Notes: a model not told the origin generated them from the sequence alone. DNA of 64,000 bases from Oerskovia jenensis (GCF_016907235.1 NZ_JAFBBO010000001.1:2666001-2730000), one strand, 5' to 3'. Counted from the stretch's first letter, positions 1 to 13,445 are shown. Numbers and translations are program-made.

Positions 1-1089
<1,089 letters not shown>

Positions 1090-1175
1090 ACTCAAACTTT
1101 TTGCTACGCGTCCACTGTGCGGTTCCCGAGATACGGGCACACCCTTCGTAACCAGGGTCCCGACATCTCCATAGA

Positions 1176-1293
1176 GTTACGGCGGTCATAGCGAGAGGGA
1201 AACGCCCGGTCCCATTCCGAACCCGGAAGCTAAGCCTCTCAGCGCCGATGGTACTGCCCTGGAGACGGGGTGGGAGAGTAGGTCGCCGCCGGA
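1176..1293 (+). rRNA. rrf: 5S ribosomal RNA (first operon)
   Basis: About 118 nt beginning GTTACGGCGGTCATAGCG and ending GGTCGCCGCC. The ends pair (GGCGG with CCGCC), and the conserved loop CCCATTCCGAACCCGGAAGC is present. It lies about 87 bp after the 23S 3' end, the normal actinobacterial order, and is identical to the second copy at 9557-9674. Confidence 0.95.
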
Positions 1294-1303
1294 CAACCAT
1301 TCA

Positions 1304-1338
1304 CCAAAGGCCCACCCCTCACGGGGTGGGCCTTTGGC
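1304..1338 (+). terminator. rRNA operon terminator (first copy)
   Basis: Perfect hairpin: CCAAAGGCCCACCCC, a short TCA-type loop, then GGGGTGGGCCTTTGG, 10 bp after 5S. No long U run follows, common in high-GC actinobacteria. An identical copy follows the second 5S (9685-9719); the sequences of the two operons diverge three bases beyond it. Confidence 0.9.
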
Positions 1339-1378
1339 ATACCCCCAACACTCACGCGAGCCACGCACCAGCCCCCTC

Positions 1379-1406
1379 AGCCCCAGCACCCACCCGTGCC
1401 GGGGCT
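1379..1406 (+). terminator. possible second hairpin terminator after 5S
   Basis: AGCCCC-a-GCAC pairs with GTGC-c-GGGGCT (one mismatch) and is followed by TTTCCTGT on the plus strand. It could be a backup terminator for the rRNA operon. The second operon has no counterpart at this place, so the role is uncertain. Confidence 0.3.
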
Positions 1407-1458
1407 TTCCTGTCCCCGGAAACGCCGCCACGCTCCGACGACCCACCGGGAGCCAGCC

Positions 1459-1689
1459 TCACTGCCGGGCGCGCCCAGCATGGCCCGGGCCGGAGCCGGT
1501 GGGGTCAGCTCCGCCGTCGGGCCGGGCGCTCCGGCGCTCCGCCGCCGCTGCGGTGCACCCGGACGAGCGAACCTGCTGCGACGACGAGATGCCCCCGAGC
1601 ACGAAGGCCGTCAGGAGGAGCATCGGCGACATGGCGAGCGCCAGAGCCGGCGCAGCCACGACGAGCACGAACGTACCGCCGAGGCTCAC
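1459..1689 (-). CDS. possible small membrane protein (76 aa)
   Basis: The 542 bp between the first rRNA terminator and the rRNA methyltransferase hold no clear gene. The best candidate is this minus-strand frame starting GTG at 1689. Residues about 5-34 are almost wholly hydrophobic (FVLVVAAPALALAMSPMLLL and on), compatible with one or two membrane spans, followed by a polar, low-complexity tail rich in Ala, Gly and Arg. No good ribosome binding site precedes the start and no family is recognised. The tail could be a GC-rich open-frame artefact even if the first 40 residues are real. Confidence 0.35.
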   Translation of the reverse strand: MSLGGTFVLVVAAPALALAMSPMLLLTAFVLGGISSSQQVRSSGCTAAAAERRSARPDGGADPTGSGPGHAGRARQ

Positions 1690-1880
1690 GGCTGTCCGAC
1701 CCGGGGAAGTGGGGGAGGGCGGTGGAACGAGGCATGGTCATGTCCCCCGGACGCAGGTCCCGCACGACGCGTCGGCCGGGCTGCCGATCGAGGGACACAG
1801 TCTGCACCGGTCGTGAGCCGGTAGCCTTCCAGGGGGCGACGGCCGGACCGCGTCGCCGCACAACGGTTCAGGAGGAACAC

Positions 1881-2699
1881 GTGGTTACCCGCATCAGCGC
1901 ACGGAACGCACGCTTTCAGGTGCTGCAGACGTTGCTCGCGAACAGGACCAAGCGTCATCGCGCGGGCGAGTTCATCGTGCAGGGAGTCCGGCCCATCAAC
2001 CTGGCGATCGAGCACCGCTGGGACGTCCGTGCCCTGGTGTACGACGCGGACCGGTCGCTCTCGCCGTGGGCCCGCGGCCTGCTCGCCTCCCTCCCCGACG
2101 CAGAGAAGATCGCGATGGCCGCGCCGCTGCTCGGGGAGCTCAGCGAGAAGTCCGAGGGCGTGGCCGAGCTGCTCGCCGTCGTCGCGATGCCCGCGGACGA
2201 CCTCCTGCGGATCCCCGTGCCGGCGGACTTCCTGGGTCTGGTGTTCGACCGTCCGACGCAGCCGGGCAACATCGGGTCGATCGTCCGGTCGGCCGACGCC
2301 TTGGGCGCGCACGGCGTGATCACCACGGGGCATGCGGCCGACGCGTACGACCCGAAGGCGGTGCGCGCCTCCACCGGCTCGTTCTTCGCGGTACCGACGA
2401 TCCGGGCGGAGTCTCCCCTCGAGGTCATGGAATGGGTCGAGAGCCGGCGGGCGAGCGGCGTGCCGATCGTCGTCGTCGCGACCGACGAGGACGGAGAGGC
2501 CCAGATCTCCGAGCACGACCTGACAGGTCCGACCCTCCTCCTCATCGGCAACGAGACCGCGGGTCTCTCGCGCGCCTGGCGAGATGCCGCCGACGTCACG
2601 CTCAGCATCCCCATGGCCGGCGCGGCCAGCTCGCTCAACGCCGCGAACGCCGCCTCGATCGTGCTCTACGAAGCGCGTCGACAGCGCTCGGCGACGTAG
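1881..2699 (+). CDS. SpoU/TrmH-family RNA 2'-O-methyltransferase
   Basis: Predicted SAM-dependent 2'-O-ribose methyltransferase acting on rRNA or tRNA in the cytoplasm. The open frame extends far upstream, but the start is taken as GTG 1881 because AGGAGG lies 7 bp before it and homology begins there, giving 272 aa. An N-terminal substrate-binding region (about 1-110) is followed by the SPOUT fold with its three motifs: NIGSIVRSADALG at about 130-142, LIGNETAGLS at 221-230 and IPMAGAASSLNAANA at 243-257. The last two form the trefoil knot that binds SAM. The gene sits between two rRNA operons. The exact nucleotide modified (23S G2251-like, tRNA or other) cannot be told from sequence. Confidence 0.9.
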   Translation: MVTRISARNARFQVLQTLLANRTKRHRAGEFIVQGVRPINLAIEHRWDVRALVYDADRSLSPWARGLLASLPDAEKIAMAAPLLGELSEKSEGVAELLAVVAMPADDLLRIPVPADFLGLVFDRPTQPGNIGSIVRSADALGAHGVITTGHAADAYDPKAVRASTGSFFAVPTIRAESPLEVMEWVESRRASGVPIVVVATDEDGEAQISEHDLTGPTLLLIGNETAGLSRAWRDAADVTLSIPMAGAASSLNAANAASIVLYEARRQRSAT

Positions 2700-2761
2700 C
2701 CGGCCCGCTCGATCCACGCGGGGGTCGAGGGAAACGACCAGGGCCGCGCTACCGTGCGCGC

Positions 2762-3277
2762 ATGGCCATCGCACCGCGACCGATCCTGCTCCTCGACATC
2801 GACGGAACCCTGCTTCCGTTCGGAGGGCCGGGAATGCCGTCGGTGCCGGGCCCGCCCGAGACCTGGACCGCCGCATCGAACCCCTACCTGGCGTGCATCG
2901 GCCGGGCGATGGGTCCTCTGTTGACGGGGTTGGGGTGCGAGCTCGTCTGGGCGACGGCCTGGATGCACGAGGCGAACCACGTGATCGCACCCTTGCTCGG
3001 CCTGCCGAGCCTCCCGGTTGCGGATCTTCCCGCGTACGCGGGGGACCGTGGCGCGAACGACCTGCAGTGGAAGACGAGAGCACTGGTCCGGATCGCCGCG
3101 GGGCGTCCGTTCGTCTGGGTCGACGACGTCATCGGGGACGCCGACCGGCGGTGGATCGACGTCGATCATCCAGGCGTCGCGCTGCTGCACCAGGTCGATC
3201 CCGCCGTCGGGCTGACCTCGGCGGACCTCGGCGCGATCGCGGACTGGCTGCGAGACGTGGAGAACTTCGCTCGCTGA
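2762..3277 (+). CDS. HAD-like domain protein (SAK-type HAD)
   Basis: A 171-aa protein beginning ATG 2762, 62 bp after the methyltransferase. It has the HAD nucleophile motif LLDIDGTLLPF (Asp12 and Asp14), then WATAWMHEAN near residue 65 and VDDVIGDADRRWI near 120, the latter supplying the acidic metal-binding pair. The combination of DIDGTL with a TAW-x-x-x-AN motif is typical of the small HAD domain found in 'Swiss Army Knife' RNA-repair proteins and in stand-alone actinobacterial proteins. Phosphatase activity is likely; the substrate is unknown. Possibly cotranscribed with the methyltransferase. Confidence 0.75.
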   Translation: MAIAPRPILLLDIDGTLLPFGGPGMPSVPGPPETWTAASNPYLACIGRAMGPLLTGLGCELVWATAWMHEANHVIAPLLGLPSLPVADLPAYAGDRGANDLQWKTRALVRIAAGRPFVWVDDVIGDADRRWIDVDHPGVALLHQVDPAVGLTSADLGAIADWLRDVENFAR

Positions 3278-3344
3278 GGGGAACCGGCGCCGACGTCGAG
3301 GCCGGCCGCAGGGAGACGGCCCCGGTGAACTCCCGTGCTGGGCC

Positions 3345-3689
3345 CTAGAGGACCTGACGGTAGAGCAGAGCGGGCTCCGCCTTCTCGAGATCCTCGAGCG
3401 CTGCGACGAGTCGCACGAAGTGCTCCGTCCGAGTGTGCGCGTCGAGGTGCTCCTGCGACTCCCACTCCTCGACGAGGACGAACCGAGTGGCGTCGTCCCT
3501 TCCCTGGAGAAGTTCGTACGACAGGCAACCGGGCTCCTGACGAGTCGCAACGACCAGCTCTCGGTACACCTCGAGAGCACGAGCGAGATGCCGTTCCTCG
3601 ATGACACAGGGCACGTGCACGCGGACGTGCTGGCTCTCACCCGGGTGCTGGTCGACCTGTGGACGCGAGGGGTCGTCGTGGAAGCTCAT
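3345..3689 (-). CDS. ABM-domain putative quinol monooxygenase (YgiN-like)
   Basis: A 114-aa protein, ATG at 3689. Residues about 20-105 form a dimeric alpha/beta ferredoxin-like ABM domain: VRVHVPCVIEE (strand 1), YRELVVATRQEPGCLSYELL (helix and strand 2), RFVLVEEWESQEHLDAH (strand and helix) and a terminal helix. EPGCLSYEL and EEWESQEHLDAH are hallmark motifs of this family. Family members oxidise quinol-like or polyketide substrates without cofactor; the substrate here is unknown. The gene is convergent with the HAD gene and its upstream side is the GTCCG repeat tract. Confidence 0.85.
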   Translation of the reverse strand: MSFHDDPSRPQVDQHPGESQHVRVHVPCVIEERHLARALEVYRELVVATRQEPGCLSYELLQGRDDATRFVLVEEWESQEHLDAHTRTEHFVRLVAALEDLEKAEPALLYRQVL

Positions 3690-3730
3690 GGGCCGACGCT
3701 ACCTGGGGGAGCGCCAGGCACGACGAACCG

Positions 3731-3830
3731 TCGGTCCGGTTGGTCCGGTAGTCCGGTCCGGTCGGTCCGGTCGGTCCGGTCCGTCCGACCGTCGGTCCGT
3801 CGGTCCGTCCGTCCGTCCCTCCGGCCGTCG
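3731..3830. repeat. GTCCG-based microsatellite-like tract
   Basis: About 100 bp made of more than a dozen GTCCG cores in 8- and 4-bp spacings: GGTCCGGT and GGTCCGGTC units on the left, then GTCCGTCG and GTCC units on the right. It lies between the ABM gene (start 3689, minus) and the promoters of the second rRNA operon. The two halves change smoothly, as expected from slippage expansion. Confidence 0.85.
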
Positions 3831-3944
3831 CGGCGATCAGACGCAGGTCGCGCGCGAGATCGTCGTCGCGGGCGGAGCCCGTGGGCTGGAGATCACCCGC
3901 CGGCGCCGTCCGAGCCCCGGTGACCGGGGTCACGGGGCACGGGT

Positions 3945-3974
3945 TTGACCATCGGGCCTCGACCCCCGTAATGT
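3945..3974 (+). promoter_or_regulatory. candidate rRNA promoter P1
   Basis: TTGACC (3945-3950), an 18-bp spacer and TAATGT (3969-3974), a good match to the primary actinobacterial sigma-factor consensus and about 475 bp before 16S. Just upstream, GTGACC-GG-GGTCAC (3920-3933) is a perfect palindrome within CCCC/GGGG flanks. The stretch 3690-4446 holds only this promoter, P2, the GTCCG tract and the rRNA leader; no gene is seen. Confidence 0.6.
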
Positions 3975-4154
3975 TCTCTGAGTCAGCCCGGCAGGGAGGA
4001 ACAGACACCACTGCGAAGCTCTTCGGAGCCGCCGCGAAGTGGCTGGATCCCCCGGGTGAACCACACTTCCTGAAGACTCCTGGGGTTTCTTGTTTCCTTG
4101 AGGAGTAGGGAATGCGGTCGGCTTGAGCGGCTCCCTTCACGAGAAATCGTGAGG

Positions 4155-4183
4155 TCGGAACGCCCCGGAAAGTCTGATAAGAT
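4155..4183 (+). promoter_or_regulatory. candidate rRNA promoter P2
   Basis: Weak -35 TCGGAA (4155-4160), 17-bp spacer, and -10 TAAGAT (4178-4183) within GATAAGATTAAC. A CCGGAAA...TGATAAGATT arrangement is common in Micrococcales rRNA promoters. It lies about 265 bp before 16S. Confidence 0.55.
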
Positions 4184-4240
4184 TAACAAGTTGCCCCGAG
4201 TGAAGGCCCCTGAGGGGTTGGAGTCGGTGCGTGTCGGTTG

Positions 4241-4258
4241 CTTGAGAACTCAACAGTG
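4241..4258 (+). promoter_or_regulatory. rRNA leader element shared with the ITS
   Basis: CTTGAGAACTCAACAGTG in the 16S leader reappears as CTTGAGAACTGCACAGTG at 6291-6308 before 23S. Its presence ahead of both large rRNAs suggests an antitermination or RNA-processing signal. The function is inferred from position only. Confidence 0.6.
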
Positions 4259-4446
4259 TGCTTGATAGTTAATGCCAATTGTCCTGCATGGGCGTGTGGC
4301 GCGCACCTTCGGTGTGTGTTGTGTGTTCGTGTTGAGACTTCTTTTGGTATGAATTGAAAACGTCATGTTTTCGGTTTGTAGCCATGATTATGGACCTTCG
4401 GGTCCGCTTCGTATGGTTGTTAATCCTTCGGGGTTGATAGCAAACA

Positions 4447-9470
<5,024 letters not shown>

Positions 9471-9556
9471 ACTCAAACTTTTTGCTACGCGTCCACTGTG
9501 CGGTTCCCGAGATACGGGCACACCCTTCGTAACCAGGGTCCCGACATCTCCATAGA

Positions 9557-9674
9557 GTTACGGCGGTCATAGCGAGAGGGAAACGCCCGGTCCCATTCCG
9601 AACCCGGAAGCTAAGCCTCTCAGCGCCGATGGTACTGCCCTGGAGACGGGGTGGGAGAGTAGGTCGCCGCCGGA
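9557..9674 (+). rRNA. rrf: 5S ribosomal RNA (second operon)
   Basis: Identical to the first copy at 1176-1293 (offset 8381), with the same paired ends and conserved CCCATTCCGAACCCGGAAGC loop. It lies about 87 bp downstream of 23S. Confidence 0.95.
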
Positions 9675-9684
9675 CAACCATTCA

Positions 9685-9719
9685 CCAAAGGCCCACCCCT
9701 CACGGGGTGGGCCTTTGGC
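9685..9719 (+). terminator. rRNA operon terminator (second copy)
   Basis: Same perfect hairpin as at 1304-1338. It ends 49 bp before the stop codon of the convergent alpha/beta hydrolase gene, so it must also keep heavy rRNA transcription out of that gene. Confidence 0.9.
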
Positions 9720-9767
9720 ATATCCGCAGCATTCTCGTGGGCCCGGTCAGGGCCCCTGCGCTCTCGC

Positions 9768-11057
9768 TCAGCTCCACCCGTACCCTGCGAGCCATCGGGT
9801 GATCTCGCGGTAGAACCGTCTGCGCGGTCCTGGACCGGACAGCGTCAGGTCGTGGATCCCTCCGGGGATGCGGGCGATCGTCACCACGGGCCCGAGGTTC
9901 GGTGCGCGCCGGGCGAGCAGCTCGACGTCGAGCACGATGTCCGCCTGCCGCATGTCCTCGCTCCAGCGGGGACTGATGATGGTCCGGTCCGACGTCAGGA
10001 CGATGATCGGACACGTGACCGACAGCCCGGCGGCCACGGTGGCGTGGCCTTCGATGATGCCTCGCAACCACCCTGCCCGGACGGCGAACGACGGGACCGG
10101 TCGCCAGGCGGGGTTGAACTCCCAACCGCCGCTCTCGAGGTCGCGCAGGGTGCGGGCGTAGTAGCCGGGATCGATGTTCGGCAGGGGGGCCTTGGGCTGG
10201 AAGCGTGCGAGCTGCCGGATGGCCGGGGAGGACACGGTCCGGACCGTCGAGGACCCCTGGAGCTCCAACCACGGGCTGTTGAGCACGAGCCCGCGCAGCC
10301 GGCCGGGGTTGCGGTGCGCCCACAGGACCCCGGTGAGCCCTCCTGTCGAGTGCCCGACCAGCATGATCGAGGCGTGCGCGCCGAGCTCGACATGGATCAT
10401 GGCGAGCGCGGTCTCGAGGTCCTCGTCGTACTCGTGGAGATGTTCGATGTATCCCGGGGTCTGGTGCGGCCGGAGGCTCCGCCCGTACTTGCGCAGGTCC
10501 ACGGCGTAGAACGCCGCACCTTGCGCGTGCCAGTACTCGGCGAGCTCGGTCTGGAAGAAGTAGTCGCTCCACCCGTGGACGTACAGCACCGCGCGCGCGG
10601 GGCGGACGGGTTCCTCGGTCGGTGGGTCGTACCGGACGAGGGTCGCGACGACGTCACCTTCGTCGTCGGGCGTGAGCTGGAGCGTCAGACGGCGATAGTC
10701 CGGCCCCAGGACGTCCTCCTCCCACCGCCCGCGCTGCGGTCGGACCCGCGGTCGCGGTGCAGGGCCGCGGGGCCCCGCCGGGACGAGCGAGGCGGCCTCG
10801 GCGAGCGGTGCTCGCAGCGACGCGAGGGTCAGGGTCCGGGGAGCGGTGGTCCGGGGGCGACGTCCGGACCCCGCGATGCGCGGCGAACCCGTCCACTCGT
10901 GCGACCCCGCCGAGCCGGTCGCCCGCGACCCGCTGCCACGCTGCGTGGAGCCTGCGGCCCCCTCGGCGGCCGCGTCGACGTCCGGTCCGACGTCGGAGGC
11001 ACGCCTGGTCTCGCGCCCGGCCCCCTCCGGGCGCCCCCGCTCCGCGTCCTCGGTCAT
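9768..11057 (-). CDS. alpha/beta hydrolase (serine hydrolase/lysophospholipase-like)
   Basis: A 429-aa protein. The start at 11057 is supported by an ATGA overlap with the stop of the upstream oxidoreductase gene (translational coupling). Residues 1 to about 75 are low-complexity and charged; the hydrolase domain follows. VLYVHGWSDYFFQTELAEYW (about 158-176) is the oxyanion region, GHSTGG has the nucleophile Ser237, LTSDRTIISPRWS holds a likely acid residue, and IPGGIHDLTLSG supplies the C-terminal His. This resembles the Hydrolase_4 (serine aminopeptidase S33, monoglyceride lipase) group. The substrate is unknown; no signal peptide is evident, so it is probably cytoplasmic. It shares a two-gene unit with the MDR oxidoreductase. 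Confidence 0.85.
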   Translation of the reverse strand: MTEDAERGRPEGAGRETRRASDVGPDVDAAAEGAAGSTQRGSGSRATGSAGSHEWTGSPRIAGSGRRPRTTAPRTLTLASLRAPLAEAASLVPAGPRGPAPRPRVRPQRGRWEEDVLGPDYRRLTLQLTPDDEGDVVATLVRYDPPTEEPVRPARAVLYVHGWSDYFFQTELAEYWHAQGAAFYAVDLRKYGRSLRPHQTPGYIEHLHEYDEDLETALAMIHVELGAHASIMLVGHSTGGLTGVLWAHRNPGRLRGLVLNSPWLELQGSSTVRTVSSPAIRQLARFQPKAPLPNIDPGYYARTLRDLESGGWEFNPAWRPVPSFAVRAGWLRGIIEGHATVAAGLSVTCPIIVLTSDRTIISPRWSEDMRQADIVLDVELLARRAPNLGPVVTIARIPGGIHDLTLSGPGPRRRFYREITRWLAGYGWS

Positions 11058-12013
11058 GTCGTGAGCACGATCTTCCCGTAGTGCTCCCCGGCGTCGAGCC
11101 GGGCGAGGCCGGACGCGGCCTGGGCGAGCGGGAAGACCTCGTCGATCGTGGGGCGCACGTCGGTGCGGGCGAGGAACCGCAGCAGGGCCGCGAGGTCCTC
11201 GCGCGAGCCCATCGTGACCCCGCGCACCGTGATCTCCTGGAAGAAGATGCGTGAGAGCTCGGCGGGGCTCGCGTCGCCCGAGGTCGCCCCTGCGACGACG
11301 ACCGTCCCGCCCGGTCGGACCGAGCGCATCGAGTGCGACCACGTGGCCTGACCGACGGTCTCGATCACGGCGTCGACCCGGGCGGGGGGCCGCGCGCCCG
11401 GTTCGAAGACCGCGGACGCGCCGTTCTGCAGGGCCCGTGCCCGCTTGGCCGACGACCGTGACGTCACGAACACCTCGATGCCCGCCGCGCTCGCGAGGCG
11501 CGTCGCGGCGCTCGCGACGCCGCCCCCCGCCCCCTGGACGAGCACGCGGTCGCCCGGGGCGAGCCCCGCGACGCTGAAGAGCATGCGGTAGGCGGTGAGC
11601 CACGCCGTCGGGAGGCACGCCGCCTCGACGAACGTGAGCTCGGGCGGCTTGGGGACCAGGTTCTTCGTGGGCACGGCGACCTGCTCGGCGAGCGTGCCCG
11701 CGTACTTCTCGGACAGGAGCGTCCGGGACTCGGAGGGGCCGACGCCGTGCCCGTCGGCACCGATCACGCCGTGGGCGACGACCTCGGTGCCGTCGGGGGC
11801 GATGCCCGCGGCGTCGGTGCCGAGGATCATCGGGAGCTGCTCGGCGCGCAGCCCCACCCCGCGCAGCGACCACAGGTCGTGGTGGTTCAGGCTCGCGGCC
11901 CGGACGTCGACCACCGACCAGTTCTCCCGGGGCTCCGGAGCGGGCAGGTCTCCCACGGTCAGCCCTGCGAGCGGGTCCTGCTGGTCGAAGTGCGTCACGT
12001 AGGCGGCAAGCAT
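11054..12013 (-). CDS. zinc-free MDR family oxidoreductase (quinone reductase-like)
   Basis: A 319-aa medium-chain dehydrogenase/reductase with the N-terminal GroES-like domain (SLNHHDLWSLRGVG, near 43-56; ILGTDAAGIAPDGTEV) and a Rossmann NAD(P)H site VLVQGAGGGVASAATRLA near residue 157. The cysteine cluster of zinc-structural alcohol dehydrogenases is missing, so the quinone oxidoreductase/enoyl reductase subgroup is more likely. It is coupled by a 4-bp overlap to the alpha/beta hydrolase, suggesting that both act on one small carbonyl or ester metabolite. The substrate is unknown. Confidence 0.85.
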   Translation of the reverse strand: MLAAYVTHFDQQDPLAGLTVGDLPAPEPRENWSVVDVRAASLNHHDLWSLRGVGLRAEQLPMILGTDAAGIAPDGTEVVAHGVIGADGHGVGPSESRTLLSEKYAGTLAEQVAVPTKNLVPKPPELTFVEAACLPTAWLTAYRMLFSVAGLAPGDRVLVQGAGGGVASAATRLASAAGIEVFVTSRSSAKRARALQNGASAVFEPGARPPARVDAVIETVGQATWSHSMRSVRPGGTVVVAGATSGDASPAELSRIFFQEITVRGVTMGSREDLAALLRFLARTDVRPTIDEVFPLAQAASGLARLDAGEHYGKIVLTT

Positions 12014-12131
12014 GTGTCCAACCTACGGTCTACCCGCGCCGAGCGCGTCCGAGCCCGGACAGGACACCCTCCCCGTCCGGACCGTGAGAACGCCAGACCC
12101 GCGGCGGCCTCGGAAGCGGCGGACGTGCAGG

Positions 12132-12437
12132 TCAGCGGTGGATGCCGCCTGCGACGGGGTGCCACTTCGGTCCGTAGCGGCGCGTGAAGACAGCGCCGCT
12201 CACCTCGACGAGGGCGCCGGCCGCGGCGCGGACCGCCCGGGCGGTCTCGGCCGCCTGGTCGTCGTCCTCGGCGAGGAAGCGCACCGTGACGCGGGCTTCG
12301 CCGGCCACGATCCCCAGGTCGTAGGACTCGACCTCGGTCCGTTCGCGGGCAGCGGCAGCCGCGGCGGGCAGCACGGCTTCCGGGGACGCGCCAGGGCGCA
12401 GCATCCCGACGACGAGGCTCACCCGGTACGAAGTCAC
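12132..12437 (-). CDS. small conserved-looking protein of unknown function (101 aa)
   Basis: Start chosen as GTG 12437, preceded by GAAGG, giving a protein that begins VTSYRVSLVVGML. An upstream ATG at 12491 in the same frame adds 18 residues but has no better signal. The pattern is strand (YRVSLVVGML), helix rich in Ala (PEAVLPAAAAAARE), strand-strand (VESYDLGIVAGEARVTVRFLA), helix (DDDQAAETARAVRAAA), strand (LVEVSGAVFTRRYGPKW), i.e. a possible ferredoxin-like alpha/beta sandwich. No family is recognised. It is divergent from the Rrf2 regulator. Confidence 0.6.
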   Translation of the reverse strand: MTSYRVSLVVGMLRPGASPEAVLPAAAAAARERTEVESYDLGIVAGEARVTVRFLAEDDDQAAETARAVRAAAGALVEVSGAVFTRRYGPKWHPVAGGIHR

Positions 12438-12563
12438 CGCTGCACCTTCGCACACCTCGGGCGCCCGGGCCGAACCCGCACCGCCCTGCACCGCGCTGGT
12501 GGTCGGGGCGCTTCACCCGATCATCCTGCACGGTCGGTCACATGCCGTCGGCATACTGGGCCC

Positions 12564-13076
12564 ATGCGCATCACCGCCAAGATCGACTACGCCGTCCGCG
12601 CGTGCGTGGAGCTCGCCGTCGCCTACGACGAGGGGTTCGTGACCGCGGAGCGCGTCGGCAAGGCGCAGCGCATCCCGGGGTCGTTCCTCCTGGGCATCCT
12701 CAACCAGCTGCGCAGGTCCGGCCTGGTCGAGAGCCGTCGGGGCGCCGAGGGAGGGTTCCGGCTGGCGGCGGACCCGGCGAGGATCGCGGTCGCGGACGTC
12801 ATCCGGGCGATCGACGGCCCGCTCGCGAACGTCGCCGGCGTCCAGCCCGAGGACACGTCGTACGCGGCGTCCGCGGCGGCGCTCCAGCAGACGTGGGTCG
12901 CGCTGCGGGTCGCGATGCGCTCGGTCCTGGAGCACGTCACGATCGCGGACCTCGCGTCGGGCACGCTGCCCGACGACGTCGCTCACCTCGTCGGGGACTC
13001 GGAGGCGTGGGTCACGCGGCCGTTCGGGGACGAGGTCGAGCTGCGGGGCGGGGGAGAGGACGCACGCCGAGGGTGA
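12564..13076 (+). CDS. Rrf2-family transcriptional regulator
   Basis: A 170-aa protein, ATG 12564. Residues 1 to about 80 match the Rrf2 winged helix: MRITAKIDYAVRACVELA, then AQRIPGSFLLGILNQLRRSG and the wing LVESRRGAEGGFRLA. The C-terminal half is a dimerisation region. Only one Cys (Cys14) is present and not the three-Cys set of IscR/NsrR, so a bound Fe-S cluster is unlikely; it is more like CymR-type, metabolite- or protein-sensing members. It lies directly upstream of a Cys-attenuated sulfur operon, making a role there plausible but unproven. Its TGA stop lies inside the first unit of the inverted repeat array. Confidence 0.85.
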   Translation: MRITAKIDYAVRACVELAVAYDEGFVTAERVGKAQRIPGSFLLGILNQLRRSGLVESRRGAEGGFRLAADPARIAVADVIRAIDGPLANVAGVQPEDTSYAASAAALQQTWVALRVAMRSVLEHVTIADLASGTLPDDVAHLVGDSEAWVTRPFGDEVELRGGGEDARRG

Positions 13077-13183
13077 CGGCGTGGGTCGCCGAGGGTGATG
13101 CTCGTGCCTGCCGAGGGTGACGAACCGTCACCCTCGGCGGCTCGCACCGTCACCGTCGGCGGTTCGGGGCGTCACCGTCGGCG
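13066..13183. repeat. inverted GCCGAGGGTGACG repeat array (3 + 3 units)
   Basis: Three direct units (GCCGAGGGTGACGG at 13066, CGCCGAGGGTGATG at 13087, TGCCGAGGGTGACG at 13109) are followed by three inverted ones (CGTCACCCTCGGCGG at 13126, CGTCACCGTCGGCGG at 13148, CGTCACCGTCGGCG at 13170). The central pair can form a tight hairpin and the whole array a nested one. It follows the Rrf2 gene, whose stop codon is in the first unit. A longer array of the same family is at 18480-18705. Confidence 0.9.
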
Positions 13184-13230
13184 TCAGATGTTCCACCGGT
13201 TCAACGCTGCACGGTTAACACTGCGAAACC

Positions 13231-13270
13231 TTGTCTCATCCGTGAGACGAATCTGGACCGTTTCGGTCCA
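13231..13270 (+). promoter_or_regulatory. two palindromes upstream of the Cys leader (candidate operators)
   Basis: GTCTCA-TCCG-TGAGAC (13233-13248) and TGGACCG-TTT-CGGTCCA (13254-13270) are perfect inverted repeats 21-58 bp before the leader peptide. The first overlaps TTGTCT (13231-13236), a possible -35 element. They could bind the neighbouring Rrf2 regulator or another sulfur regulator; which one is not known. Confidence 0.5.
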
Positions 13271-13290
13271 GTTCAACTAGCGTCCCTCTC

Positions 13291-13359
13291 ATGCACACCG
13301 AGCCGACGCACCGCGCGCTCCGCGCCACCGCGCCGGGCTGTTGCTGTCGTCCCGTCTGA
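13291..13359 (+). CDS. cysteine attenuator leader peptide (22 aa)
   Basis: Short frame ATG 13291 to TGA 13357-13359 encoding MHTEPTHRALRATAPGCCCR plus two more residues, with three consecutive Cys codons at 13339-13347. Actinobacteria place Cys-rich leader peptides ahead of sulfur assimilation operons; in mycobacteria, ribosome stalling at the Cys run when charged tRNA-Cys is scarce raises expression of the downstream operon. Between this peptide and the flavoprotein start, CCGCGACC-A-GGTCGCGG (13409-13425) is a perfect palindrome that could form the switching stem next to the ribosome binding site. No other role is evident for such a peptide. Confidence 0.8.
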   Translation: MHTEPTHRALRATAPGCCCRPV

Positions 13360-13445
13360 CCCGACGGAACAGCCCCCTGCGCCGCCCCCCACCGGCGCTC
13401 CTGTGCACCCGCGACCAGGTCGCGGCCCCCCGAAAGCGACCCCTC

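Noticed and set aside
1686-3083. Minus-strand frame of 465 codons opposite the methyltransferase and HAD genes
   Set aside because: Arg/Gly/Pro-rich shadow of two clearly coding plus-strand genes; no family features.
9768-11873. A 701-codon minus-strand frame covering the alpha/beta hydrolase and part of the MDR gene
   Set aside because: The first 270 codons are an out-of-frame reading of the MDR oxidoreductase; the ATGA overlap at 11057 marks the true hydrolase start.
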